The translations under genes and the position numbers were made by a program. 8,665 bases of DNA from assembly GCA_026692885.1 (NCBI GenBank), contig JAPLNJ010000841.1, positions 1 to 8,665 on the forward strand, in the 5' to 3' direction. The first letter of the stretch is position 1. Each line of letters opens with the position of its first letter. Under the pieces are notes generated by a model. That model did not search any database. It saw nothing but the letters and a program-made list of their open reading frames with translations, and was not told the DNA's origin. The DNA is from Planctomycetota bacterium. GTDB lineage: Bacteria; Planctomycetota; Planctomycetia; Pirellulales; Pirellulaceae. Below are positions 1-5,822 of this stretch, piece after piece.

Positions 1-300
1 CCCTTTCAGGGCACGTGATCGGGGTCGGCCCCTTTCCCAGGGCTGCGCCCTGGGCTATCGGGTTGGCCGCCGTTGGCGGCGAACGCCGGTGATTGGCGAT
101 GATTGGTTCCAATCGGCGGCGGCGCTTGTTGGCGGTCGTCCGACCGTCCGCACCAAAGGTGCGTAATTCGATAGCCCAGCAGCCCTGGGATCGGAAGCCC
201 CCACGAAATCCCTGCCCTGAAGGGGCGCAATCTGGAACGGGTGATACCCTTTCAGGGCACGTGATCGGGGTCGGCCCCTTTCCCAGGGCTGCGCTGGGCT
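1..300. repeat. Compound intergenic repeat with direct and inverted copies
   Basis: Bases 1-47 recur identically at 247-293. After that the second copy lacks two C within the hairpin that follows. In the first copy CCCAGGGC (36-43) pairs with GCCCTGGG (47-54) over a 3-nt loop, followed by CTATCG. The same end appears inverted at 169-190, and 173-190 is the inverse of 281-300 apart from a 2-nt gap. A second hairpin pairs TGCCCTGAAGGG (213-224) with CCCTTTCAGGGCA (247-259). The stretch between copies has two more small hairpins, GCCGCC/GGCGGC (66-80) and GATTGG/CCAATC (101-114). No protein start, ribosome site or family motif supports coding here. From memory, modules with CCCTGGGCTATCG and GCCCTGAAAGGGC are scattered through planctomycete intergenic DNA; that is not checked. 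The first copy is cut by the window edge. Confidence 0.75.
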
Positions 301-396
301 GATTTGTCTTGGCCCCTTCGGGCCGGAAGAGTAGCGGATCACGCCCGCCTCCGCCGGGAAGCCTTCCCCAAACCCAAACGCAGAATAGAACCGGGA

Positions 397-555
397 TCAA
401 ATCAACTGGTCTTGACGAGCACAAACTGAACACCCCAGAGCCAACCTCTGTTCCTTCAGGCTCCGGCCGAGGGCAAGTCGCCGTTCGATCAAGGCCAGCT
501 CTTCGTTGGTCAAGCCAAGGAAATCCTGTGCCGATCCTGTTCTCCACTTAACGGT
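397..555 (-). pseudogene. Remnant of XRE-family HTH (HigA-like antitoxin) gene
   Basis: The minus frame between in-frame stops at 558-556 and 399-397 reads about 52 residues without a start codon. It contains QDFLGLTNEELALIERRLAL followed by GRSLKEQRLALG. This resembles the N-terminal lead-in of XRE-family proteins of the HigA antitoxin type, where a phrase like FLGLSDEE-x-x-x-VE-x-KLAL-x-x-LRERR precedes the DNA-binding HTH. After RLALG the expected HTH (an LTQ-x-x-LA-like helix) is absent: the frame gives CSVCARQDQLI and stops. So the gene has lost its 5' end and the whole HTH. No toxin partner is visible nearby. The recognition is by eye on about 32 residues, so it is moderate; it could be chance, but the pattern of acidic and leucine positions matches the family well. 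Confidence 0.5.
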
Positions 556-580
556 TCAGCAGGGGCGGGGCGTGAGACAA

Positions 581-676
581 GGGGTCAGACGTACAGATTT
601 CAGTTTTCGCGGTCGTGTGCCCAAGCATACGGAAAGCCTGTTGCCCGCGAGAACTGAAATCTGTACGTCTGACCCC
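581..676. repeat. 96-bp inverted-repeat element (REPIN/MITE-like)
   Basis: The left arm 581-612 starts GGGGTCAGACGTACAGATTT. The right arm 645-676 is its reverse complement over 32 bp with one mismatch. The 32-nt centre holds a further small hairpin, 614-620 with 625-631 over loop CCAA, with one G-T pair. The whole could fold as one long stem or act as a pair of inverted REP units. No target-site duplication is evident in the flanks. From memory, ends with GGGGTCAGAC-type sequence accompany IS200-like REP-associated transposases (RAYTs) in many genomes; no transposase is present here, so this would be a non-autonomous copy. Confidence 0.75.
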
Positions 677-833
677 AGCTGGCGATCCGTCTCTGCGAAA
701 CCCCAAAACCCTATTCTTAACATGGACAACCCCGAAAATCGTTTAATGCTAGATACCGTTGTGTGGCCCGTTGCATCCGCCTGCGATGGAACAGGACGAT
801 GCGACCACCCGTCCCAACTCCGGTGTGTTGACT
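677..833. other. Intergenic spacer without recognised feature
   Basis: Between the 96-bp inverted-repeat element and the 3' end of the DUF4058 remnant I see no gene, hairpin or convincing promoter. Open frames cross it on both strands, but none has a recognisable motif or ribosome site. Confidence 0.4.
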
Positions 834-1386
834 CTAAGACTTCAATTCCGGAACGCTCCCGGTGTTCCGCCAACGTTCCAGGCAGCCGGTCAGCCAGTCG
901 GCCCACTCGGGTCGGAGCGGCGGATCCGGCGGCTGGCCATAATCCACGGCGCCCCGGACGTAGGGACCGGCGTCGTAGGCCTGGTTGAAAACGTACTGCA
1001 GATCCAGCGGGACCTCCGGCTCCCCCTCACGCAAGGGCACGGGAATACACGGCAGCGGCTCTGCCAGCCCAACGGGAAATAACTCGTAGTCCAGGTCCGC
1101 TCCCCGCTGCCAGGCGCGATTGACGGCCACCAAGTCGTCCGGCGGGGGATCCAGACGGCTGACCGACTCGCTTAACGCGGGGCCTCCGACCACCGTCTGC
1201 CCCGTGCGCAACAGATCCAGTTCGATCAACGAAGCCTCGCTGTCCAGAATCCAAGCGCGCATAGTACGGCCGCGGAAGCGTGCGGTTCAATTCGCCTCGC
1301 ATGGCCGCCGCCAGACCGTCATGGAAATCCGGCCAAATGTCCGCCGCTTCCAGAAAGGGATCCATGCCAGGAAACGGGGAAGGCAT
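834..1386 (-). pseudogene. DUF4058 family protein, internally deleted and frameshifted
   Basis: Two fragments in different frames match the two ends of DUF4058. The N-terminal piece starts at ATG 1386 with GGAG 7 nt upstream (1397-1394) and reads MPSPFPGMDPFLEAADIWPD, then a stretch ending PRPYYARLDS, as family members do at their start. The C-terminal piece (down to 834) has ASLIELDLLRTGQ, then PLPCIPVPLREGEPEVPLDL, QYVFNQAYDAGPYV and DYGQPPDPPL ending in a WADWL motif, which is the typical family C-terminus. The two meet at about 1255-1262 out of frame. DUF4058 proteins are usually about 250-270 residues; about 185 remain, so roughly 65-85 central residues are lost. The function of the family is unknown to me. 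The N-terminal piece lies in the same frame as the long upstream gene, so gene callers will fuse them. Confident on family, fairly confident that it is broken. Confidence 0.8.
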
Positions 1387-4300
1387 CGTACGACTCCAAT
1401 CGTAAAGATGTTCTCGTTTAACCTGGAGCCAACGGCGACAGCGTGCTACACGTCCCGCCGCCGTCGTCACCCGCAAGCGGATACCCGGCTCCGGGCTAAA
1501 CGAGTTTGGTTGCGGCCCCACGCCGCGTAAGGATCGGCGCATCAATAGCGGTCGGGTTTTCAAAGTAGTCGTCACGCTCCGCCGTGATGACATGTCGTCA
1601 CGGCGGAGCGTGACGACTACTATGCTTGCGGGGGATTCCTGCAGCAATTTGGCGATCGGCTCGAAAGTCTTCAGGATGGCTTGATAATCCGGATCTGTGG
1701 TGTTGGCGAACACCGCCCGGCCGCAGGCCTCGCTGCCGCCAGCCGATTTCGCCAGCGGAGCACTTAGAAAGTTGTTCAACTGGGGATTGGTGACCCGCGT
1801 CCACCACTGCCGTGGGATCTGGCCGTTGGCGTGACACTCGGCGCAGCGGCGTTGGACCACCTCGGCCAGCGTCTGCTCCAAGTCCGCCGGCAAGATCCGG
1901 CGGCACCCCTGGCGATCCGGATAGGCCGCTTCGCTGGTCCCGTAATACGGCACGTTCAAGTCGATCCAAGTAAAGATCCGCCGCCGACTGGCTTCGTCCA
2001 TCTGGTAACGGGGCTTGCCGGTCTCATCGGGATGGCCCGCCAGGATCAGGTCGGCCACCAGGCTCTTGGGCGAGCCCCAAGTCTTGGGCGCAACCAGCAG
2101 GATGTTCGCCTCGTGTCCGTTGTAAGTCGGGATCCAATTGACGTAAGGGCTGTCCCAATTGGTGAAGCTGTTGCCCTTGCGTCCGCGCGCCAGCCATTCG
2201 TACGAAACGTTGAAGTAGTCGGTCTTATCACCGGTCAGGTCAACTTTCTTGGGCGGCGTCGCTCCGCTGTGGCAGCGGATGCAGTACTTGTCCAGCACGG
2301 GTTGCACGATTGTGGCGTAGTCGAATCCCGTCGGCCCACCCCACTCGGGCGTCCGCAAAGCCACCGGCTGTAGGGTCACGGGGCGCCTGGCCGGGGAAGT
2401 CTGGCTGCGGCTCTCGTGGCACCCCACGCACCCCTGCACTTCACCGGGCATGAAATGGGTGAAACTCCGCATGCGTTGCACGGCCCGGCCCTCAGCGTCC
2501 AGGGCCATGAAGTACAGCGGCACACCCGCGGGTACTTGGAAGCAGGCCGAGCCGTCCTCGCCCACCGGCACGTAGCCCCAGACGGTCTTCGAGGCATAGG
2601 TCGCCCCGCAGGAGATCACCGGGAACTGGAAGTCGAAGGCCCGCAGTTCGACCGGGATCCGGATCGTCTTCTTCATCTCCTGCACCACGCAAAGCTGCTT
2701 GACCTCGCCGCGTTTCACGATCGGCTCCAGACCGTTGTAGATGTCCTGGACGAAGACCGTGGCCCAGCCTTCCTCACCGGTCTTGTCGGGCAGCATGGAA
2801 GTGATCACGGGCGGACGTTCCCGGAGCCGCAGTGGCGTGGGGGCGTAGAAGCCCAGGCCATCCCGTGGCGCAACGACCGTGGTCTGCTGCCGGCCAGCGT
2901 AATCCCGCACGATAATCCGGCCTTTCTTGGAGACCAGGAAGTACTGCGCATCGAGCGGGTACGGGTTCTCGTAAGGGCCTTGGACATGGTTGCCACTGCC
3001 TTGGTCGACCTTGCCGATGTTGAGTTCGGGCGTCAGGTTGGTGAGGGCCTCCTGGGCATTGACGCCATAGGCCGGATCGAGCAGGCCCACCGCTCCGCGG
3101 GCGGGGCCGTTATGTGCTGTCAGGATGCACAGCGTCTCTCTGCGGCCAGGGATGGAACGGGCTTCCATGAACGTCGCCGGGCTCAATACGCGGTTGCCAT
3201 AGAACACGGCCAGGCCCGTGCCGTCCGGGTTAATGGTCCACAGGCTTTGGATGGGGATCGCCGGCTTGTCCACGTATTCCCAGCGCGAGTAGATGATCCG
3301 CCCGTCGCTGCGGACGCTGGGCGTGAAGTCGTTGACGATGCTCGACGACAAACGGCGGACGTTGCTGCCGTCGCGTTCCATGCGGTACAGCACGCCCACG
3401 GGGCTGCGCCAACAGTAGGCGAAACGGACCGACCGCGTCGACAGGAAGGCGAGACCGCCGTCCGGCAGGAAGCAGCCGTTGTAGTCGTGCCACTTACCCT
3501 CGGTCAGTTGCTTCAGGTCCGTGCCGTCCGCGTTGATAGTGTACAGATGATAACTGTCCTCGCCGTTCTGCTTCCAGCTGAACAGGATCTCCTTGGCGTC
3601 ATAGGACAGGTCGCAGTCGAGGATCTGGCCCTGCGGCGTGGCGACCAATTGCTGCAGGCTTCCGCCGTCCTCGCCGACCGTCCAAACGTACAGTCCACCG
3701 CCCGGGCCGAAGCCTTCCACGTGCTGGGTGTAGACGTGTGTGGGGTTGATCTCGCGGCGCTGGATCAGTACCAACTTGCCAAATCCCAGCTGGCCCGCGG
3801 CCAGTCCGGCGGCCAGCTCGGGCGACTCTTCGAGCGGCTCCTCCACTTGCGTCTGGCCCGGGGCGAGTTTGTGGAACTTCGCCAGGGCGCCGTCGGGTGG
3901 ACGGACAGAGAACACCTGGATCTCCGAGGCGCCGGGGTTCATGCCGCCATAGGAACTGGTGAACTTCAGGGTGAGCTTGGTGGCCTGGGCGGGTGCCGGC
4001 AGCTGGATTCGCTGCGGTCCATGCCCGATCTGCAACTCGCCTTTGACTGCGGGTGTTGTGTCGGCGTCCAGGTACACCTCGTAGCCCTTCCAGCACTCCT
4101 CGGAGAACCAAGCGGTCCGGCCGTAGTAGACGATCTCGGCGACGGTGACCGGCTGGGGCCAAGTCATCGTCAGTTCCGCGCCGTTGCGGTGCGTGTTGCC
4201 CTGCACGCACCACGCCTTGCCCACGTCGGCTGAACTGCCCGACCCGGGGATCTGCCCGTCGGCCACAAACTGTGCCTTGTACTGGGCGCTGTACTCCGAG

Positions 4301-4440
4301 TTGGCCGTGATGGTGGCTCGGGGGGCCAGGTTCTCCGGCAGGTTCGGTGCGTTGGCCTGGCCCGCCAGCGCCACGGGGCACAGACTCCCACAGATCAGAG
4401 CACTCCACACGCAGCCGCAAGTCAGTCGATTGTGTTTCAT
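1027..4440 (-). CDS. Secreted PD40/triheme protein, hydrazine synthase alpha-like, 3' end fused to repeats
   Basis: The frame encodes 1137 aa from ATG 4440, with AGGAG 6 nt upstream. Residues 1-27 are a signal peptide (ALICGSLCPVALA then GQA), so the protein is exported. Residues 36-180 look like a discoidin/F5-8-type beta-sandwich (NLAPRATITANSEYS, YYGRTAWFSEECWKGYEVYL). Residues 232-420 carry PD40/WD40-like propeller blades (LYTINADGTDLKQLT, LYRMERDGSNVRRL, LWTINPDGTGL). Residues 500-680 match the middle domain of hydrazine synthase alpha, ending MRSFTHFMPGEVQGCVGCHE. Haem c motifs CxxCH occur at 671-675, 720-724 and 866-870. Such homologues are common in planctomycetes that do not do anammox, so hydrazine synthesis is not implied; electron transfer or substrate binding outside the cytoplasmic membrane is plausible. 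Genuine homology ends near residue 939 (position 1622). The last 197 residues are translated palindrome, MITE and DUF4058 start, and the usual C-terminal tail is missing. Confidence 0.85.
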   Translation of the reverse strand: MKHNRLTCGCVWSALICGSLCPVALAGQANAPNLPENLAPRATITANSEYSAQYKAQFVADGQIPGSGSSADVGKAWCVQGNTHRNGAELTMTWPQPVTVAEIVYYGRTAWFSEECWKGYEVYLDADTTPAVKGELQIGHGPQRIQLPAPAQATKLTLKFTSSYGGMNPGASEIQVFSVRPPDGALAKFHKLAPGQTQVEEPLEESPELAAGLAAGQLGFGKLVLIQRREINPTHVYTQHVEGFGPGGGLYVWTVGEDGGSLQQLVATPQGQILDCDLSYDAKEILFSWKQNGEDSYHLYTINADGTDLKQLTEGKWHDYNGCFLPDGGLAFLSTRSVRFAYCWRSPVGVLYRMERDGSNVRRLSSSIVNDFTPSVRSDGRIIYSRWEYVDKPAIPIQSLWTINPDGTGLAVFYGNRVLSPATFMEARSIPGRRETLCILTAHNGPARGAVGLLDPAYGVNAQEALTNLTPELNIGKVDQGSGNHVQGPYENPYPLDAQYFLVSKKGRIIVRDYAGRQQTTVVAPRDGLGFYAPTPLRLRERPPVITSMLPDKTGEEGWATVFVQDIYNGLEPIVKRGEVKQLCVVQEMKKTIRIPVELRAFDFQFPVISCGATYASKTVWGYVPVGEDGSACFQVPAGVPLYFMALDAEGRAVQRMRSFTHFMPGEVQGCVGCHESRSQTSPARRPVTLQPVALRTPEWGGPTGFDYATIVQPVLDKYCIRCHSGATPPKKVDLTGDKTDYFNVSYEWLARGRKGNSFTNWDSPYVNWIPTYNGHEANILLVAPKTWGSPKSLVADLILAGHPDETGKPRYQMDEASRRRIFTWIDLNVPYYGTSEAAYPDRQGCRRILPADLEQTLAEVVQRRCAECHANGQIPRQWWTRVTNPQLNNFLSAPLAKSAGGSEACGRAVFANTTDPDYQAILKTFEPIAKLLQESPASIVVVTLRRDDMSSRRSVTTTLKTRPLLMRRSLRGVGPQPNSFSPEPGIRLRVTTAAGRVARCRRWLQVKREHLYDWSRTMPSPFPGMDPFLEAADIWPDFHDGLAAAMRGELNRTLPRPYYARLDSGQRGFVDRTGSVAHGADGGRRPRVKRVGQPSGSPAGRLGGRQSRLAAGSGPGLRVISRWAGRAAAVYSRALA
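1413..1504. mobile_element. 92-bp terminal-inverted-repeat element, copy A (MITE-like)
   Basis: The left end 1413-1430 (CTCGTTTAACCTGGAGCC) and right end 1487-1504 are inverted repeats of 18 bp with two mismatches. The interior matches a second element at 5675-5767: both share GGAGCCAACGGCGAC near the left end and CCGTCGTCACCCGCAA, then GCGGATACC or ACGGATACC, near the right end. It sits 26 bp upstream of the start codon of the DUF4058 remnant. It is too short to encode a transposase, so if mobile it depends on an enzyme from elsewhere. It lies inside the 3' extension of the hydrazine-synthase-alpha-like reading frame. Confidence 0.75.
1564..1621. mobile_element. 58-bp near-perfect palindrome at the broken 3' end of the upstream gene
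   Basis: The bases 1564-1592 and 1593-1621 are reverse complements with a single T-G mismatch (1588/1597). The half-site reads AGTAGTCGTCACGCTCCGCC then GTGATGACA, and two more pairs form beyond one mismatch (1561-1562 with 1623-1624). The palindrome begins exactly where the hydrazine-synthase-alpha-like protein stops looking like its family (after residue 939), which suggests insertion or recombination at this point. From memory, the CGTCACGCTCCGCCGTGA motif is a common planctomycete palindromic repeat. It has no loop at all, so in RNA it would need a few unpaired bases at the tip. Confidence 0.75.
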
Positions 4441-4538
4441 CGTTGGCTCCTAATGGTCGAGCGTTTGCACCTGGATTGCCCTCCATTGGAATCCGTAAAC
4501 CCGCCCAGGGCAATGCCAAGGTGTCCGGTGTTCCAACG
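4441..4538. other. Upstream region of the hydrazine-synthase-alpha-like gene
   Basis: This spacer must hold the promoter of the minus-strand gene starting at 4440, because a terminator for the preceding operon lies just beyond it. The ribosome site AGGAG is at 4451-4447. I could not identify a convincing -35/-10 pair. Confidence 0.4.
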
Positions 4539-4580
4539 AAAACGCGACGCCCCGGCCGGTACTGGGCCAGGACGTCGCGT
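4539..4580 (-). terminator. Likely intrinsic terminator of the csp-RRM operon
   Basis: Read on the minus strand, ACGCGACG (4580-4573) pairs perfectly with CGTCGCGT (4549-4542). A GC-rich inner part, GGCC with GGCC around a short ACC-rich tip, may extend the stem with one mismatch. The stem runs straight into TTTT (4542-4539). It lies 77 nt downstream of the RRM stop codon and about 100 nt upstream of the next gene on the same strand. The U-tract is short, so termination may be partial. Confidence 0.5.
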
Positions 4581-4657
4581 GTGTAGGTTACCGTGCAGCA
4601 TGCTCTCCGCCACCGCTACGCCCCGGAAGGGACACGCAACGTGGCGTCTGCGGGCGT

Positions 4658-4945
4658 TCAGTAGCGACGCCGGCCGCCGCCACCGCCACGGGGTCGCTCC
4701 GTCTTGGGCCGAGCTTCGTTAACCGTGACCTTGCGTCCGGCGATCTCGGCCAGGTTGAGCTCCTTGATCGCGATCGCAGCCTCGTTGTTGTTGGGCATCT
4801 CGACGAAGGCGAACCCGCGCGGGCGGTTCGTCTCGCGATCCATGATCAAGTTAACCGTCTGCACCTTGCCGTGCTGGCTGAATGCCTGCAGCAGGTCATC
4901 TTCGGTCGTGGCCGTCGATAGATTGCCCACATAAATGCTGGTCAT
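4658..4945 (-). CDS. RRM-domain RNA-binding protein
   Basis: This 95-residue protein is a single RNA-recognition motif plus a short Arg/Gly-rich tail, the usual layout of bacterial glycine-rich RRM proteins. RNP2 is IYVGNL (residues 4-9) and RNP1 is RGFAFVEM (43-50), with the aromatic residues Tyr5, Phe45 and Phe47 expected to stack on RNA bases. The tail from residue 83 is TERPRGGGGGRRRY. The start at 4945 is supported by AGGAG 6 nt upstream (4956-4952). It begins 27 nt after the stop of a cold-shock protein gene on the same strand, so the two are very likely cotranscribed and probably act together as RNA chaperones in the cytoplasm. The probable terminator is at 4539-4580. The assignment is firm; the target RNAs are unknown. 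Confidence 0.93.
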   Translation of the reverse strand: MTSIYVGNLSTATTEDDLLQAFSQHGKVQTVNLIMDRETNRPRGFAFVEMPNNNEAAIAIKELNLAEIAGRKVTVNEARPKTERPRGGGGGRRRY

Positions 4946-4972
4946 GCTAGACTCCTTCGCTGTTGAACGGGA

Positions 4973-5170
4973 TCAGACAGGCTTGATGTTCTCGGCCCGC
5001 GGACCCTTGGGGCCACGTCCGACTTCATACGTCACCGCTTGGCCCACCTTCAGCGATTCGATGCGCGCCTCCTGGAGCGCCGTGTGGTGGAAGAACAACT
5101 CGCCTTTCTCGCCCTCGATGAACCCGAAACCCTTGTCGACAATCAGCTTCTTGATGGTACCTTGCGGCAT
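4973..5170 (-). CDS. Cold-shock domain protein (CspA family)
   Basis: The 65-residue protein is a single cold-shock domain of normal family length that binds single-stranded RNA and DNA. RNP1 is KGFGFI (residues 13-18) and RNP2 is LFFHH (25-29); the end GPKGPRAENIKPV is typical of the last strand. I start it at ATG 5170 (MPQGTIKKLIVDKGFG) because AGGAG lies 8 nt upstream (5183-5179) and because family members begin with M-x-x-GT(I/V)K. The longer open frame from 5200 adds ten residues (MFSLFPGVAG) with no family support. It is the first gene of a two-gene unit with the RRM gene. Whether it is cold-induced cannot be read from the sequence; the leader region upstream is long and repeat-rich. 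Confidence 0.93.
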   Translation of the reverse strand: MPQGTIKKLIVDKGFGFIEGEKGELFFHHTALQEARIESLKVGQAVTYEVGRGPKGPRAENIKPV

Positions 5171-5440
5171 ACCGGCCACTCCTGGAAACAAAGAAAACAC
5201 AACTGGGCCGGCGAGTCTTCGCCTATGAGCCCCTTCCCGTCAAGGAAGATCGCGGCCAAACGTGGAGAGAGAAAATCAACCGCAATTGGGAACGGGGGCC
5301 TTCCAAAAAGGCGGCCGCAACGCGAATCGCAGAATGACCAGCACGAGAGCACTCGGAGGGAGTTGGGGCTCATCTTGCTTCTCACTCGAACCTGGATTGT
5401 AGCGGGTAGGCGAGTGCGGGGAAATGGGGATTGCCCCCTC
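5171..5440. other. Leader and promoter region of the csp-RRM unit
   Basis: There is no supported gene here. The cold-shock ribosome site AGGAG is at 5183-5179. On the minus strand a TTGACG occurs within CCTTGACGGGAAGGGGCTC about 60 nt upstream of the start, and a TACAAT lies about 230 nt upstream (near 5400), but neither has a good partner at 16-18 bp, so I do not call a promoter. Long open frames across this stretch lack ribosome sites and motifs. Confidence 0.35.
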
Positions 5441-5578
5441 AGGCAAGCGGACGGAAATAATCTACCCATCGCGGGGCGGCGTCGCGGCCACGTGGTCGCG
5501 TCTCTCCGCGACGCGAAACCCGGTCTCGGAGAGACCGGTCCACGTGAAGCGGGTACATCCTTTTCCGTCCGCTTGCCT
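5441..5578. repeat. 138-bp structured inverted-repeat element
   Basis: The ends AGGCAAGCGGACGGAAA (5441-5457) and its exact inverse (5562-5578) form a 17-bp terminal stem. After a short internal loop TACCC (5463-5467) pairs with GGGTA (5551-5555). Inside are two more hairpins: GCGTCGCGG (5479-5487) with CCGCGACGC (5506-5514), and CCGGTCTC (5520-5527) with GAGACCGG (5531-5538) over a 3-nt loop. The predicted fold is a closed stem bearing two arms, like a three-way junction. It lies between two divergently oriented genes, so it could be a non-autonomous mobile repeat or, less likely, a structured RNA. No protein is encoded. Confidence 0.65.
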
Positions 5579-5674
5579 CAAGTCGGATCGCGGGCCAACA
5601 CACAGGGAGTTTCTTGTGGAAATCGCGGCGGTGGACCGATATGCTGATGCCTCGGGACCAATCGGTTTCGCAGA

Positions 5675-5767
5675 GTCGTTTAACCCGGAGCCAACGGCGA
5701 CGGCGGTGGGACGGCTGGCGTCGCCGTCGTCACCCGCAAACGGATACCCGGCTCCGGGTTGAACGAC
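5675..5767. mobile_element. 93-bp terminal-inverted-repeat element, copy B (MITE-like)
   Basis: The left end GTCGTTTAACCCGGAGCC (5675-5692) and right end 5750-5767 are inverted repeats of 18 bp with one mismatch. The element is the same family as the copy at 1413-1504, in the same orientation, and the interior is conserved apart from a variable stretch of about 25 bp after the shared GGCGAC. In this copy the variable part is itself a weak hairpin (GGCGACGGC and GTCGCCGTC). It sits 55 bp upstream of the membrane-protein gene and so may overlap its promoter. A GCAG on each side hints at a target duplication, but offset by one base, so this is not convincing. Confidence 0.75.
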
Positions 5768-5822
5768 GCAGCGCGGCCCATTACCAACACAGCTCAGAGA
5801 GCTATTAAGCGACGAGGGACTT

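Noticed and set aside
1..300. Possible CRISPR array from the spaced direct repeats
   Set aside because: There are only two direct copies, 246 bp apart, with inverted copies between them and no regular spacers or cas genes.
55..342. Open frames on both strands within the compound repeat
   Set aside because: Their translations are products of hairpin repeats, with no start signal or family match. Such repeats are often annotated as hypothetical proteins.
2416..4233. 605-codon open frame on the plus strand opposite the multihaem gene
   Set aside because: It is rich in Arg, His, Gln and Val without any domain, has no ribosome site, and the opposite strand carries a signal peptide, propeller blades and three CxxCH motifs. 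It is a GC-driven antisense shadow.
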